A DNA stretch of 7,969 nucleotides from Enterovirga sp. (lineage in GTDB: Bacteria > Pseudomonadota > Alphaproteobacteria > Rhizobiales > Beijerinckiaceae): assembly GCA_028290385.1 (NCBI GenBank), contig JAQGJZ010000390.1:1-7969 (forward strand). Reading direction: 5' to 3'. Under the pieces are notes generated by a model. That model made no database searches, was not told where the DNA came from, and saw only the letters and a program-made list of their open reading frames with translations. This document shows positions 1 through 6,295 of this stretch, in pieces. Position numbers and translations under genes: made by a program. Each line of letters begins with the position of its first letter. The stretch's first letter is position 1.

Positions 1-2
1 CA

Positions 3-2216
3 ATGATCAGCTCACGTGCCACCGCCTTGCTCGGCTCGACCGCGCTCGCCCTGCTGCTGCAGCCGGCCGGCGGGACGCGCGCGCAGGGCACGACCCTGCC
101 GGAGATCGTCGTGACGTCGCCCTCGCCGATCCTGTCTCGCCCGGACACGCCGTTACCCGAGTTGCGCCCGGCGCTCGACGGCGGGGTCGCGGCCGGGGTG
201 CTGCCCGTCGTCACGGACACGTTCTCGCCCGTTGCCGTGGTGCCCCGCTCCGAGATCGTCAGCCAGCAGCCCGTGGACCTCGGCGCTGCCTTGTTCGAGC
301 GCCCGGGCATCTCGGGCTCGACCTACGCGCCGAACGCGGCCAATCGGCCGATCATCCGGGGCCAGGAGAACTTTCGGGTTCGGGTTCAGGAGAACGGCAT
401 CAATGCCGGCGACGTCTCGGCCCTCGGCGAAGATCATGCCGTCCCGATCAGCCCGCTGGTGCAGGACCGGATCGAGGTGATCCGCGGGCCGGCGACGCTG
501 CGCTACGGCTCGACCGCCATCGGGGGCGTCGTGTCTGCCGAGAACAACCGCATCCCGACCTTCATCCCGTCCGGCGGCGTCACGGGCCGCTTTCTGTCCG
601 GGTATTCATCCGTCGACAATGGCACCACCAACGCGGCCTCCGTCGAAGCGGGCGCCGCCGGGCCGAACGGGATCGGCGGGGCACTTCACGCGGACGGGTT
701 TTATACCAAGAGCGACGATTACGGCACGCCGGCCGGACGCCAGTTCAACTCGGCCACCCGCACCGAGGGCGGCGCGATCGGCTACTCGCTGATCGGGCCG
801 AGCGGCTTTGTCGGCCTCGCGTATCAGCACTACAACGCGCTCTACCATATCCCCGGCGGAGAGGCCGCGGCCTCCCGCACGCGTCTCGACCCGTTCCAAG
901 ACAAGATCACGGCGCGCGGCGAATACCGCTTCGACGGCGGGCCGTTCAGCGCGCTCCGGTTCGATTTCGGCGCCTCCAACTACAAGCACAACGAGCGCGG
1001 CCTCGACGAGGACGGGGCGGATGGCGTGCGGGCAACCTTCCGCAACCGCGAGGTCGAGGGCCGCGTCGAGCTTCAGCACGTCCCGATCTTCACCGCCTTT
1101 GGCACCATGACGGGCGCGGCCGGGTACCAGTTCAGGAACCCCCGCATCAGCACCGGCGGGGAAGCCGGGGGCCTCCTCCGGCCGACGAGCGAACGCGCGC
1201 ACGCCGGCTACCTGTTCGAGGAGCTCGATCTGCGCCAAGGCACGCGGTTCCAGCTCGCCGGACGGGTGGAGCACACGGTCGTGAAAGGCACGGCAGCGCT
1301 GTTTCCCGCCGGCTTCCTGCCGGTGTTCTCGCCAACGGGCGAGGTCGATGCCGATGGCAGCCCGGCCCTCGCGCCGGATGCCCTGATCTCGCAGGCGCGG
1401 CGGCGCGCCTTCATGCCGATGAGCGCCGCCTTCGGCGTGCTCCAGGACCTGCCGGGCGGGTTCGTGGCGAGCCTCACGGGCCAGTATGCCGAGCGCGCGC
1501 CGGCCGCGCCCGAGCTGTTGTCCCGCGGCGCCCACGACGCGACCGCGACCTTCGAGATCGGCAACCCCGACCTGAAGCTCGAGCGGGCCCGCACGCTCGA
1601 GCTCGGCATCCGCCGGGCGCAGGGCCCGATCCGCTTCGATGCGACGGGCTATGTCACGCGCTACACGGGCTTCATCTACAAGCGGCTGACGGGCACGCAA
1701 TGCGGCGACACGTTCGACACCTGCGGTGTCGATACCGAGCTTCAGCAGGTCGTGTATTCGCAGCGGAACGCGACCTTCTATGGCGCCGAGATCGGCGCAC
1801 AGCTCGACGTGATCCCGATCCGGTCGGGATTCATCGGCGTGGACGCGCAATACGACTTCGTGCGCGCCCGCTTCGATGACGGCACCGCCGTGCCGCGCAT
1901 CCCCCCGCACCGGGTCGGCGGCGGCCTGTTCTGGCGCGAGGCGGGCTGGTTCGCCCGCATCGGGCTGCTGCACGCCTTCGACCACGGGCAGACCGCTCCG
2001 TTCGAAACCGTCACACCCGGCTGGACGAACCTGAAGGCGGAGGTGAGCTACACGAGGCCCGTGGACCGCTCTGTCTACAGCATCAGCGAGTTCACGCTGG
2101 GCGTCCGGGGCGACAACCTTCTGGACGACGACATTCGCAACTCGGCGTCGTTCAAGAAGGACGAGATCCTGCTGCCGGGCCGCAGTGCCCGCGTCTTTGT
2201 CAGCCTGCGCTTCTGA
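3..2216 (+). CDS. TonB-dependent outer-membrane receptor, ZnuD-like plug
   Basis: A 737-residue outer-membrane transporter, a normal full length for the family. It would import a scarce metal or metal chelate using TonB-ExbBD energy. Residues 1-28 form a signal peptide (hydrophobic core ALLGSTALALLL, cleavage near AQG). A TonB box, PEIVVTS, lies at 33-39. The plug spans about 70-187 and contains RPIIRGQENFRVRV (115-128) and the typical IEVIRGPATLRYG (157-169). The rest is a beta-barrel ending in aromatic Phe (VFVSLRF), the usual insertion signal. The plug stretch with DVSALGEDHAV and later GGVV..NNRIP resembles ZnuD-type zinc receptors, so zinc is a possible substrate; this is inference. Cys567 and Cys574 in a probable surface loop could form a disulfide. 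The ATG is only two bases from the window edge, so promoter and RBS are not visible. Function as a TonB receptor is near certain; substrate is not. Confidence 0.95.
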   Translation: MISSRATALLGSTALALLLQPAGGTRAQGTTLPEIVVTSPSPILSRPDTPLPELRPALDGGVAAGVLPVVTDTFSPVAVVPRSEIVSQQPVDLGAALFERPGISGSTYAPNAANRPIIRGQENFRVRVQENGINAGDVSALGEDHAVPISPLVQDRIEVIRGPATLRYGSTAIGGVVSAENNRIPTFIPSGGVTGRFLSGYSSVDNGTTNAASVEAGAAGPNGIGGALHADGFYTKSDDYGTPAGRQFNSATRTEGGAIGYSLIGPSGFVGLAYQHYNALYHIPGGEAAASRTRLDPFQDKITARGEYRFDGGPFSALRFDFGASNYKHNERGLDEDGADGVRATFRNREVEGRVELQHVPIFTAFGTMTGAAGYQFRNPRISTGGEAGGLLRPTSERAHAGYLFEELDLRQGTRFQLAGRVEHTVVKGTAALFPAGFLPVFSPTGEVDADGSPALAPDALISQARRRAFMPMSAAFGVLQDLPGGFVASLTGQYAERAPAAPELLSRGAHDATATFEIGNPDLKLERARTLELGIRRAQGPIRFDATGYVTRYTGFIYKRLTGTQCGDTFDTCGVDTELQQVVYSQRNATFYGAEIGAQLDVIPIRSGFIGVDAQYDFVRARFDDGTAVPRIPPHRVGGGLFWREAGWFARIGLLHAFDHGQTAPFETVTPGWTNLKAEVSYTRPVDRSVYSISEFTLGVRGDNLLDDDIRNSASFKKDEILLPGRSARVFVSLRF

Positions 2217-2286
2217 GCCCCGGCGACGCGGCGAAGCCGGCCCTTCCCGCATCGCCGCGGAGGCGGCCGGCCATGGTCGGTGCGGT

Positions 2287-3015
2287 TCAGGTCCGGAAGG
2301 GCGTCATCGGCCCGATCAGCCGGTCGTATTCGGCTTCCGGCTTTCCGTAGGCGTCCCCGGCGAACTCCTCCAGGGCCCGCCGATTGCGGATGGTGATATG
2401 CCCGCGCTCGTTCCTGATGAAGCCGTTGCCCTCCAGGATGTGCAGGGAGGTGGTGACGCTCGGCCGCCGGACGGCGAGCATCAAGGACAAGAACTCATGC
2501 GTGAGCGGGATGTCGTCGCTGACGTGCCGGTCGTGGCACATCAGCAGCCATCGGGCGAGGCGCTCGTCGAGCTGGTGGACCGCATTCGACAGCGCCGTGA
2601 AGCTCGTCTGCGTGTTCATCACCTGAGCAAAGCGGAGCAGCAGGCCCCGAAGTGAGGCGCTCTGGTCCATCGCGGCCATGAGGGCGCCTCGGCGGATGCG
2701 GAATGAGCCGTCCGGGACCTGGATCAGGTTCCGGTGCGGCGAACGATCCGCGCCGAGGATACCGGCCACCGGCCCACATCCATCGTGGCCGTAGAGCCCC
2801 GCCTCGATCTCCTGCCCCTCCGGCGATGTCGCGATGATCGACGCGATCGCACCCTCCGGGAAAAAAAGGCGCTCGATCAGCCCGTCCATTTCGACCAGGA
2901 GGTAGCCCTTTGTTGCCCTGATCAGCTCCAGATCAGGCGCGAGCAACCCGAAATCCTCGGGAGACATCAGCGCGAGCAGCCTGTTGCGGCACTCGGATTG
3001 CGTAAAGCGGGCCAT
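2287..3015 (-). CDS. Crp/Fnr family transcriptional regulator (divergent subfamily)
   Basis: A 242-residue DNA-binding regulator. Residues about 10-135 form a cyclic-nucleotide-binding-like beta-barrel (FFPEGAIASII at 51-61; LYGHDGCGPVAGILGADRSP at 74-93). A long dimerisation helix follows (about 112-160), then a winged helix-turn-helix at about 170-212, with LTHEFLSLMLAVRRPSVTTS and the wing GHITIRNRRALEEFAG. I chose the ATG at 3015 over an in-frame TTG at 3090. The ATG has a GGGA Shine-Dalgarno-like stretch 7 bases upstream, and SECRNRLLALMSPEDF is the usual N-terminus of this subfamily. No FNR-type N-terminal cysteine cluster and no clear cAMP-contact Arg-Ser pair are seen, so the signal is unknown. 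It converges with the TonB receptor across 70 bp and diverges from the next Crp/Fnr gene across 155 bp. The barrel is encoded across a T7 run (2861-2867) with the frame intact. Confidence 0.93.
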   Translation of the reverse strand: MARFTQSECRNRLLALMSPEDFGLLAPDLELIRATKGYLLVEMDGLIERLFFPEGAIASIIATSPEGQEIEAGLYGHDGCGPVAGILGADRSPHRNLIQVPDGSFRIRRGALMAAMDQSASLRGLLLRFAQVMNTQTSFTALSNAVHQLDERLARWLLMCHDRHVSDDIPLTHEFLSLMLAVRRPSVTTSLHILEGNGFIRNERGHITIRNRRALEEFAGDAYGKPEAEYDRLIGPMTPFRT

Positions 3016-3170
3016 GTGCTCGTCCCAAATCGGGCAAGAGCACTTCCGTCTCTCAATCGTCTGCCAGCCGGATTCTAAAACAGACGGCAAAGATTCCTGC
3101 CCTTTTTCTGGCTCATCCGCGCTATACTGGTTTAGTTTCGGGCGGCTTCTCGCGCTCTTGGACCAGGTGG

Positions 3171-3921
3171 TTGCAGCATGTTCTCACGCGCAAGCTGGAG
3201 GGCTTCGCCACGCTCTCGGCCTCCGACCGGCAGGCGGTAGAAGAGCTCTGCGCGGACGCGGGGGGTTCAGACCGGCCAGGAGCTGATCCGCCAGGGGGAG
3301 CGCCCGCATCAGGTCTTCCTTCTTCTGGAAGGCTGGGCGTTTCGCTACAAGCTGCTGCAGGACGGCAGGCGGCAGATCCTGGCCTTCCTGATCCCCGGCG
3401 ACCTCTGCGACATCCACATCTTCGTCTTGAAGGCGATGGATCACGGCATCTCGATGCTGAGCCCCGGGCGGGTCGCGTCGATCGCGCCCGACCTGATGCT
3501 CAGGACGATGGACCGCCATCCGCACGTGCAGCGTGCCCTGTGGTGGGCCACGCTCGTCGACGAGGCCATCCTGCGGGAATGGCTGGTCAATCTCGGGCAG
3601 CGCGATGCACATGACAGCCTGGCCCACCTGCTGTGCCAGATGTGGCTCCGGATGGAGGCGATCGGGCTGGCCGAAGAGGGAAAGCCGTTTTCGCTGCCGC
3701 TGACGCAGATCCAGCTCGCCGAGACGCTGGGCGTCACGGCGGTCGCGGTGAACCGTGCCCTTCAGCGACTTCGCGAAGACGGCCTGATCTCCCTGGACCG
3801 TCGGTCCCTGACCGTACATGACCCCGAGCGACTCGCCGCGGCGAGCAGCTTCGATGCTAATTACCTTCATCTCGACGCTGCCGCGCGGGTGCGCGGCTCA
3901 GAGGGCCCGTACACACAATGA
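3171..3921 (+). pseudogene. Crp/Fnr family regulator interrupted by a +1 frameshift
   Basis: A Crp/Fnr-type regulator in two frames. From TTG 3171 the protein begins MQHVLTRKLEGFATLS and stays in one frame to about ADAG. At the G6 run 3260-3265 the family sequence continues in the +1 frame as GVQTGQELIRQGERPHQVF, and runs on to the stop at 3919-3921. Removing one G gives a seamless 249-residue protein, matching the 247-residue paralogs at 4858 and 6874. The rejoined protein has a sensor barrel (RRQILAFLIPGDLCDIHIF), the WWATLVDEAILREWLVNLGQR central helix, the helix-turn-helix LPLTQIQLAETLGVTAVAVN, and the FDANYLHLD tail. The TTG start aligns residue for residue with the ATG of the 4858 paralog. 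As written, translation from TTG would end at 3614 after an unrelated tail. Explanations are a sequencing error, a recent mutation, phase variation, or, less likely, programmed +1 frameshifting. All domains downstream look intact, so any inactivation is recent. Confidence 0.85.
3260..3265 (+). other. G6 homopolymer at the frameshift point
   Basis: Six consecutive G between GACGC and TTCAGACC. Five G would join the two coding frames of the Crp/Fnr gene (A-D-A-G-V-Q-T). The run is therefore the most economical site of the one-base insertion. Homopolymeric G tracts are known slippage sites, and also a common place for sequencing errors. Confidence 0.8.
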
Positions 3922-4307
3922 CCGATGCAGGCGCGTCGACGCTTTCCGATTCCCGGGGAGGTGAGCAAGCGCGGGCTGTCCGTTTGGCTCTCCAAACGAC
4001 CCAGGTCTCGATGGGCAGCGAATGCGAATACGGCGTTCTGACCTTCGCGGACGATCGGCTGGTCGCGATCTTCACGCGGCTCGACGCGTCGTTCTACGAC
4101 AAGGCCCAGGGCTGCTGGAACCTGGAGCTCGGCTTCGGGCGCTGCGCCGCGGCCCCCGCACCCTTCGAGGACCTGTCGGAGGCTCTACACTGGGTCTGCG
4201 AAAGGCTCAGCGTCGTCGCCCAGAACATGGACGAGGTCCTGGCCGATGTTGACGAGCGTCTCAGCCTTGGGACAGCAGGCGGGACAGGAGCGCGGCGACC
4301 TCGGTGA
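3918..4307 (+). CDS. Small protein of unknown function, coupled to upstream Crp/Fnr gene
   Basis: A 129-residue protein I cannot assign to a named family. The first 30 or so residues look unstructured. The core (about 33-110) is protein-like, with ECEYGVLTFADDRLVAIFTR (strand pattern), DASFYDKAQGCWNLELGFG, and an amphipathic stretch FEDLSEALHWVCERLSVVAQ. There is no signal peptide or membrane segment, so it is probably cytoplasmic. I have an impression of similar short proteins in Methylobacterium; this is not verified. The ATG overlaps the stop of the upstream regulator gene (ATGA), the classic arrangement for translational coupling, which suggests a joint operon and related role. An internal ATG at 4011 with AGG five bases upstream is an alternative start that would keep the conserved-looking core. 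The 3' end overlaps the opposing response-regulator gene by 47 bp. Confidence 0.75.
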   Translation: MTDAGASTLSDSRGGEQARAVRLALQTTQVSMGSECEYGVLTFADDRLVAIFTRLDASFYDKAQGCWNLELGFGRCAAAPAPFEDLSEALHWVCERLSVVAQNMDEVLADVDERLSLGTAGGTGARRPR

Positions 4308-4623
4308 GCCGAAACGGCTTCTGCAGGAACGCCGCGTAGCCAGGATAGCCGCCCCCGACCATCTCCTCCGGCATCGCGCTCATGACGACGATCTTGAGCC
4401 GCGAGAGGTCGGGAACGCTCGCCATGGCCCGGACCATCTCCGGCCCGCCCATTCCGGGCATCATCGTGTCTGTGATGACGAGGTCCGGCCTGGACGCCGC
4501 CATGGCCTTCAGGCCGCCCGCGCCGTTGCCCGCGGTCACAACCGCGTGTCCCTCGTCCTCGATCATGGCCTGAAGGAGTTCGGCGATCGCGAACTCGTCC
4601 TCCACCACGAGCACCAGAGCCAT
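4261..4623 (-). CDS. Single-domain response regulator (CheY-like receiver)
   Basis: A 120-residue stand-alone receiver domain with no output domain. It would take phosphate from a histidine kinase or phosphotransfer protein and act by protein contact. All active-site positions are visible: acidic pair Glu8-Asp9 (LVVEDE), phospho-acceptor Asp52 in LVITDTMMPGMGG, the switch Ser82 (VVMSAMP), and Lys102 in FLQKPF. The ATG at 4623 has AGGA seven bases upstream. No kinase gene is nearby, so the partner is encoded elsewhere; orphan receivers of this kind are common in Methylobacterium and relatives. It is divergent from the Crp/Fnr gene at 4858 across a 234-bp spacer, and its last 47 bp overlap the end of the opposing small gene. 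A possible stress-sigma promoter lies about 90 bp upstream. Confidence 0.95.
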   Translation of the reverse strand: MALVLVVEDEFAIAELLQAMIEDEGHAVVTAGNGAGGLKAMAASRPDLVITDTMMPGMGGPEMVRAMASVPDLSRLKIVVMSAMPEEMVGGGYPGYAAFLQKPFRLTEVAALLSRLLSQG

Positions 4624-4666
4624 AGCGTCATCCTGGAGCGGGATCGGCCCAGCTCGCCATGCGTCG

Positions 4667-4678
4667 CACCGTACGGTG
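4667..4678. promoter_or_regulatory. 12-bp perfect palindrome in divergent spacer, possible operator
   Basis: CACCGTACGGTG reads the same on both strands. It lies in the divergent spacer, 43 bp before the response-regulator start, between that start and the candidate promoters. Its length and symmetry would suit a dimeric regulator, but it does not resemble the TTGAT-N4-ATCAA FNR site or the TGTGA-N6-TCACA CRP site. Short palindromes are frequent in GC-rich DNA, so the role is only suggested by position. Confidence 0.25.
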
Positions 4679-4712
4679 GCTGACCCCCGTGTTCTGCGCT
4701 CGAATTCTCACT

Positions 4713-4738
4713 AACGTTTCACTTCGGCGTCCAGGTCC
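4713..4738 (-). promoter_or_regulatory. Candidate EcfG-type (general stress) promoter for the response regulator
   Basis: On the minus strand, GGACC (4738-4734) and CGTT (4716-4713) are separated by exactly 17 bases. The alphaproteobacterial EcfG consensus is GGAAC-N16/17-CGTT, so this is one mismatch in the -35 with perfect -10 and spacing. It points toward the response regulator about 90 bp downstream. The -35 mismatch at a usually strict position lowers confidence. Confidence 0.28.
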
Positions 4739-4767
4739 AGCCGCTTGAAGATGCGGCCGCTAAACCT

Positions 4768-4796
4768 TTGTTATTGACGCCCGAGAGGGCTTTAAT
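4768..4796 (+). promoter_or_regulatory. Candidate sigma-70-type promoter for the Crp/Fnr gene at 4858
   Basis: TTGTTA (4768-4773) and TTTAAT (4791-4796) are separated by 17 bases. That is four of six and five of six matches to TTGACA/TATAAT at ideal spacing, in the most AT-rich patch of the spacer. Transcription would start near 4803, giving a leader of about 55 bases. An in-frame TTG at 4768 could extend the ORF upstream, but it would sit inside this promoter and has no family support. Confidence 0.42.
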
Positions 4797-4857
4797 GCCG
4801 GTCCGCTCTTCCATCCAGCTCTCTCGAAGCCGCGTCCGCTTGACCACACGCTCCCCT

Positions 4858-5601
4858 ATGACGAACCCTCTGATTGCCCGCCTCCGTCTGCTGAGCAGCC
4901 TCTCCGAAGACGATTTGCAGATCCTCGAAGCGGCCTGCACGGGCCCTCAGACCGTCCCGGCCCATTCGGATATCCAGGCCGAAGGGCGCGGAACAGAACA
5001 CATCCACATCGTGCAGTCGGGCTGGGCCGCGCGTTACCGGCTGCTCCGGGACGGCCGGCGTCAGTTTCCGGCGCTTCTCATCCCGGGCGACCTGTGTGAC
5101 ATCGACGCCCTGCTGCTCAACCGCACCCATTTCGGGGTTGTCGCCCTCACGTCCTGCACGATCTCGGTCCTGCCGCACGCGCGGCTGCGCGAGATCATGG
5201 AGAGCCGCCCGGCGATCCGCGACGTGTTCTGGTGGCTGACCTTCGTGGAGAATGCGATCTCGGCGGAGTGGACCGTCGGCCTCGGCGCGCGCTCAGCCGA
5301 GGAGCGGCTGGCGCATCTCTTCTGCGAGTTGCTGGTCCGGCTCGCCACGGTCGAGATGACGGATGGAAACTCCTACGCGCTGCCCCTGACGCAGGACCAA
5401 TTGTCCGATGCGGTCGGTCTCAGCGCCGTGCACCTCAACCGCACGCTCCAGGACCTGCGCGGATCCGGGCTCATCAGCCTGGACGGGCACCGCCTCACGA
5501 TTCACAACTGGGAGGCGCTGAAGGACTTCAGCGATTTCTCGGCTGACTACCTGCATGTTGAAGGCTTGCGGTCCGGGGAGAACAGACGCGCCGCTCACTG
5601 A
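4858..5601 (+). CDS. Crp/Fnr family transcriptional regulator
   Basis: A 247-residue regulator of the same subfamily as the genes at 3171 and 6874. After MTNPLIARLRLLSSLSEDDL comes the sensor barrel (about 20-115), with HIVQSGWAARYRLLRDGRRQ (50-69) and LLIPGDLCDIDALL (73-86). The dimer helix region has FWWLTFVENAISAEWTVGLG (124-143) and LAHLFCELLVRL (151-162). The winged helix-turn-helix is at about 176-214: LPLTQDQLSDAVGLSAVHLN, with recognition helix VHLNRTLQDLRGSGLI. The tail is FSADYLHVEG. The barrel lacks CRP's Arg-Ser cAMP contact and there is no FNR cysteine cluster, so the signal is unknown. The ATG at 4858 was chosen because it aligns with the paralogs' starts; no clear Shine-Dalgarno precedes it (CTCCCCT), which may mean weak or regulated initiation. 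It ends four bases before the opposing DUF6894 gene. Confidence 0.95.
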   Translation: MTNPLIARLRLLSSLSEDDLQILEAACTGPQTVPAHSDIQAEGRGTEHIHIVQSGWAARYRLLRDGRRQFPALLIPGDLCDIDALLLNRTHFGVVALTSCTISVLPHARLREIMESRPAIRDVFWWLTFVENAISAEWTVGLGARSAEERLAHLFCELLVRLATVEMTDGNSYALPLTQDQLSDAVGLSAVHLNRTLQDLRGSGLISLDGHRLTIHNWEALKDFSDFSADYLHVEGLRSGENRRAAH

Positions 5602-5605
5602 GCGG

Positions 5606-5836
5606 CTATTCCGCGGCGATTACCTTGGCCGAGAAGGTGAGCTTGATGAGGGTGGTGCCGGATTCGTCGGAGACGTGCATCTGCCACTCGCTGCCGCCCC
5701 AGTTTCTGAGGTCGCGCAGCATCTCGCCCGCCGTCCGGACGGCCTCGTCCTTGGCCGCATCGAGGCCGGACATCGGCGTCCCTTCCAGGTCGGGCAGGAA
5801 GCGTCCGTCGACGACGTTGAAAAAATAGCGAGGCAC
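5606..5836 (-). CDS. DUF6894 family small protein
   Basis: A 76-residue protein with the recognisable DUF6894 pattern: PRYFFNVVDGRFLPDLEGTP at the N-terminus, then LDAAKDEAVRTAGEMLRDL and a C-terminal strand region (WQMHVSDESGTTLIKLTFSA). The family is common and multi-copy in Methylobacterium and Bradyrhizobium; its function is unknown and no enzymatic motif is seen. The GTG start at 5836 is preferred over an upstream ATG at 5902: homologues begin with (M)PRYFF, and AGGGGGAG lies just upstream of the GTG. It converges with the Crp/Fnr gene at 4858, leaving a four-base gap. It is downstream of the 89-residue gene on the same strand but 189 bp away, so co-transcription is uncertain. Confidence 0.85.
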   Translation of the reverse strand: MPRYFFNVVDGRFLPDLEGTPMSGLDAAKDEAVRTAGEMLRDLRNWGGSEWQMHVSDESGTTLIKLTFSAKVIAAE

Positions 5837-5840
5837 GAGG

Positions 5841-5848
5841 CTCCCCCT
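5841..5848 (-). promoter_or_regulatory. Strong ribosome binding site deciding a GTG start
   Basis: On the minus strand AGGGGGAG precedes the GTG at 5836 by four bases. It settles the start of the DUF6894 gene against the longer ATG option at 5902. Confidence 0.7.
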
Positions 5849-6025
5849 GATCAAGCAGGCGGGAGCGCACCGGCTCTCAGTCATCAGCGCCCAGAACGAC
5901 ATGCTGACGATCCAGGCAGGCTATCTAACATCCTACAAACGCGCGAACGGAATCATCCTAGCGCCGCGCCCGGAGCGACCGGCGCGCATCGAGCGGCCCG
6001 GCGCCCGAGCGTATGGTCAGGCGGC

Positions 6026-6295
6026 TCAGCCGATGCGCCCGGTGGGCGCCCCGCTCTCCGTCTCGTCCGCGAAGGGCGGGATTTCGACCAGGGCCCCGAT
6101 CAGGCGCAAGAGGGCCTGGTGCTGCGGACCCGATGGCATGTCGGCCAGAAAGGCACCTAATTCGATGTGGGTCATGCGGCCGCCTGATGCCGCGTTCGGC
6201 TGATGAATAACGAAAGCACGCCCGGTCTGCGGCTCGCGCCCGAGGAACCAAGCATCCCCGTTGGGGCTTCGGTACAGCTCTCTACGCTCTGACAT
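6026..6295 (-). CDS. Conserved hypothetical small protein ('SPNGD…GRAF' type)
   Basis: An 89-residue probable cytoplasmic protein of unknown function. It shows the pattern RELYRSPNGDAWFLGREPQT (5-24), GRAFVIHQPNAASGG (25-39), THIELGAFL (42-50) and PQHQALLRLIGALVE (57-71). I recognise this as a short family repeatedly found in Methylobacterium and Bradyrhizobium, usually uncharacterised. No catalytic motif, signal peptide or membrane helix is visible. The last 18 residues look disordered. The ATG at 6295 has GGGA eight bases upstream. The gene lies upstream of the DUF6894 gene on the same strand across a 189-bp spacer with no clear promoter, so the two could be a loose pair. Confidence 0.8.
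   Translation of the reverse strand: MSERRELYRSPNGDAWFLGREPQTGRAFVIHQPNAASGGRMTHIELGAFLADMPSGPQHQALLRLIGALVEIPPFADETESGAPTGRIG

Noticed and set aside
606..2252. Long minus-strand open frame (548 codons) opposite the TonB receptor
   Set aside because: Composition is Arg/Ala/Glu/Val-rich without domains; it mirrors the codon bias of the receptor on the other strand, a common artefact in GC-rich genes.
2236..2271. GCCGGCC/GGCCGGC inverted repeat between the converging receptor and regulator genes
   Set aside because: The loop is 22 bases and no T-run follows on either strand; such GC arms are expected by chance here.
2861..2867. A7 (T7 in the coding strand) in the minus-strand Crp/Fnr gene as a phase-variable tract
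   Set aside because: The frame is intact and encodes the normal LFFPEG of the family, so there is no sign of slippage.
3015..3090. Longer N-terminus of the minus-strand Crp/Fnr gene from TTG 3090
   Set aside because: The 25 extra residues have no family support, and the ATG at 3015 has a better ribosome binding site.
3123..3128. TATACT as a -10 box for the second Crp/Fnr gene
   Set aside because: No acceptable -35 (TTG-type) is found 16-18 bases upstream, so a promoter cannot be supported.
3178..3240. ATG start for the second Crp/Fnr gene at 3178
   Set aside because: It is in the other frame and stops at TAG 3238 after 20 codons; the TTG at 3171 gives the family N-terminus.
4753..4760. GCGGCCGC (NotI site) in the divergent spacer, considered as a cloning scar
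   Set aside because: The same octamer occurs again near 6177 within a natural gene, and nothing around it is vector-like.
5555..6160. Plus-strand open frame of 201 codons over the small-gene region
   Set aside because: It lies opposite the DUF6894 gene and the end of the 89-residue gene, both with clear family patterns; its own translation is low in pattern.
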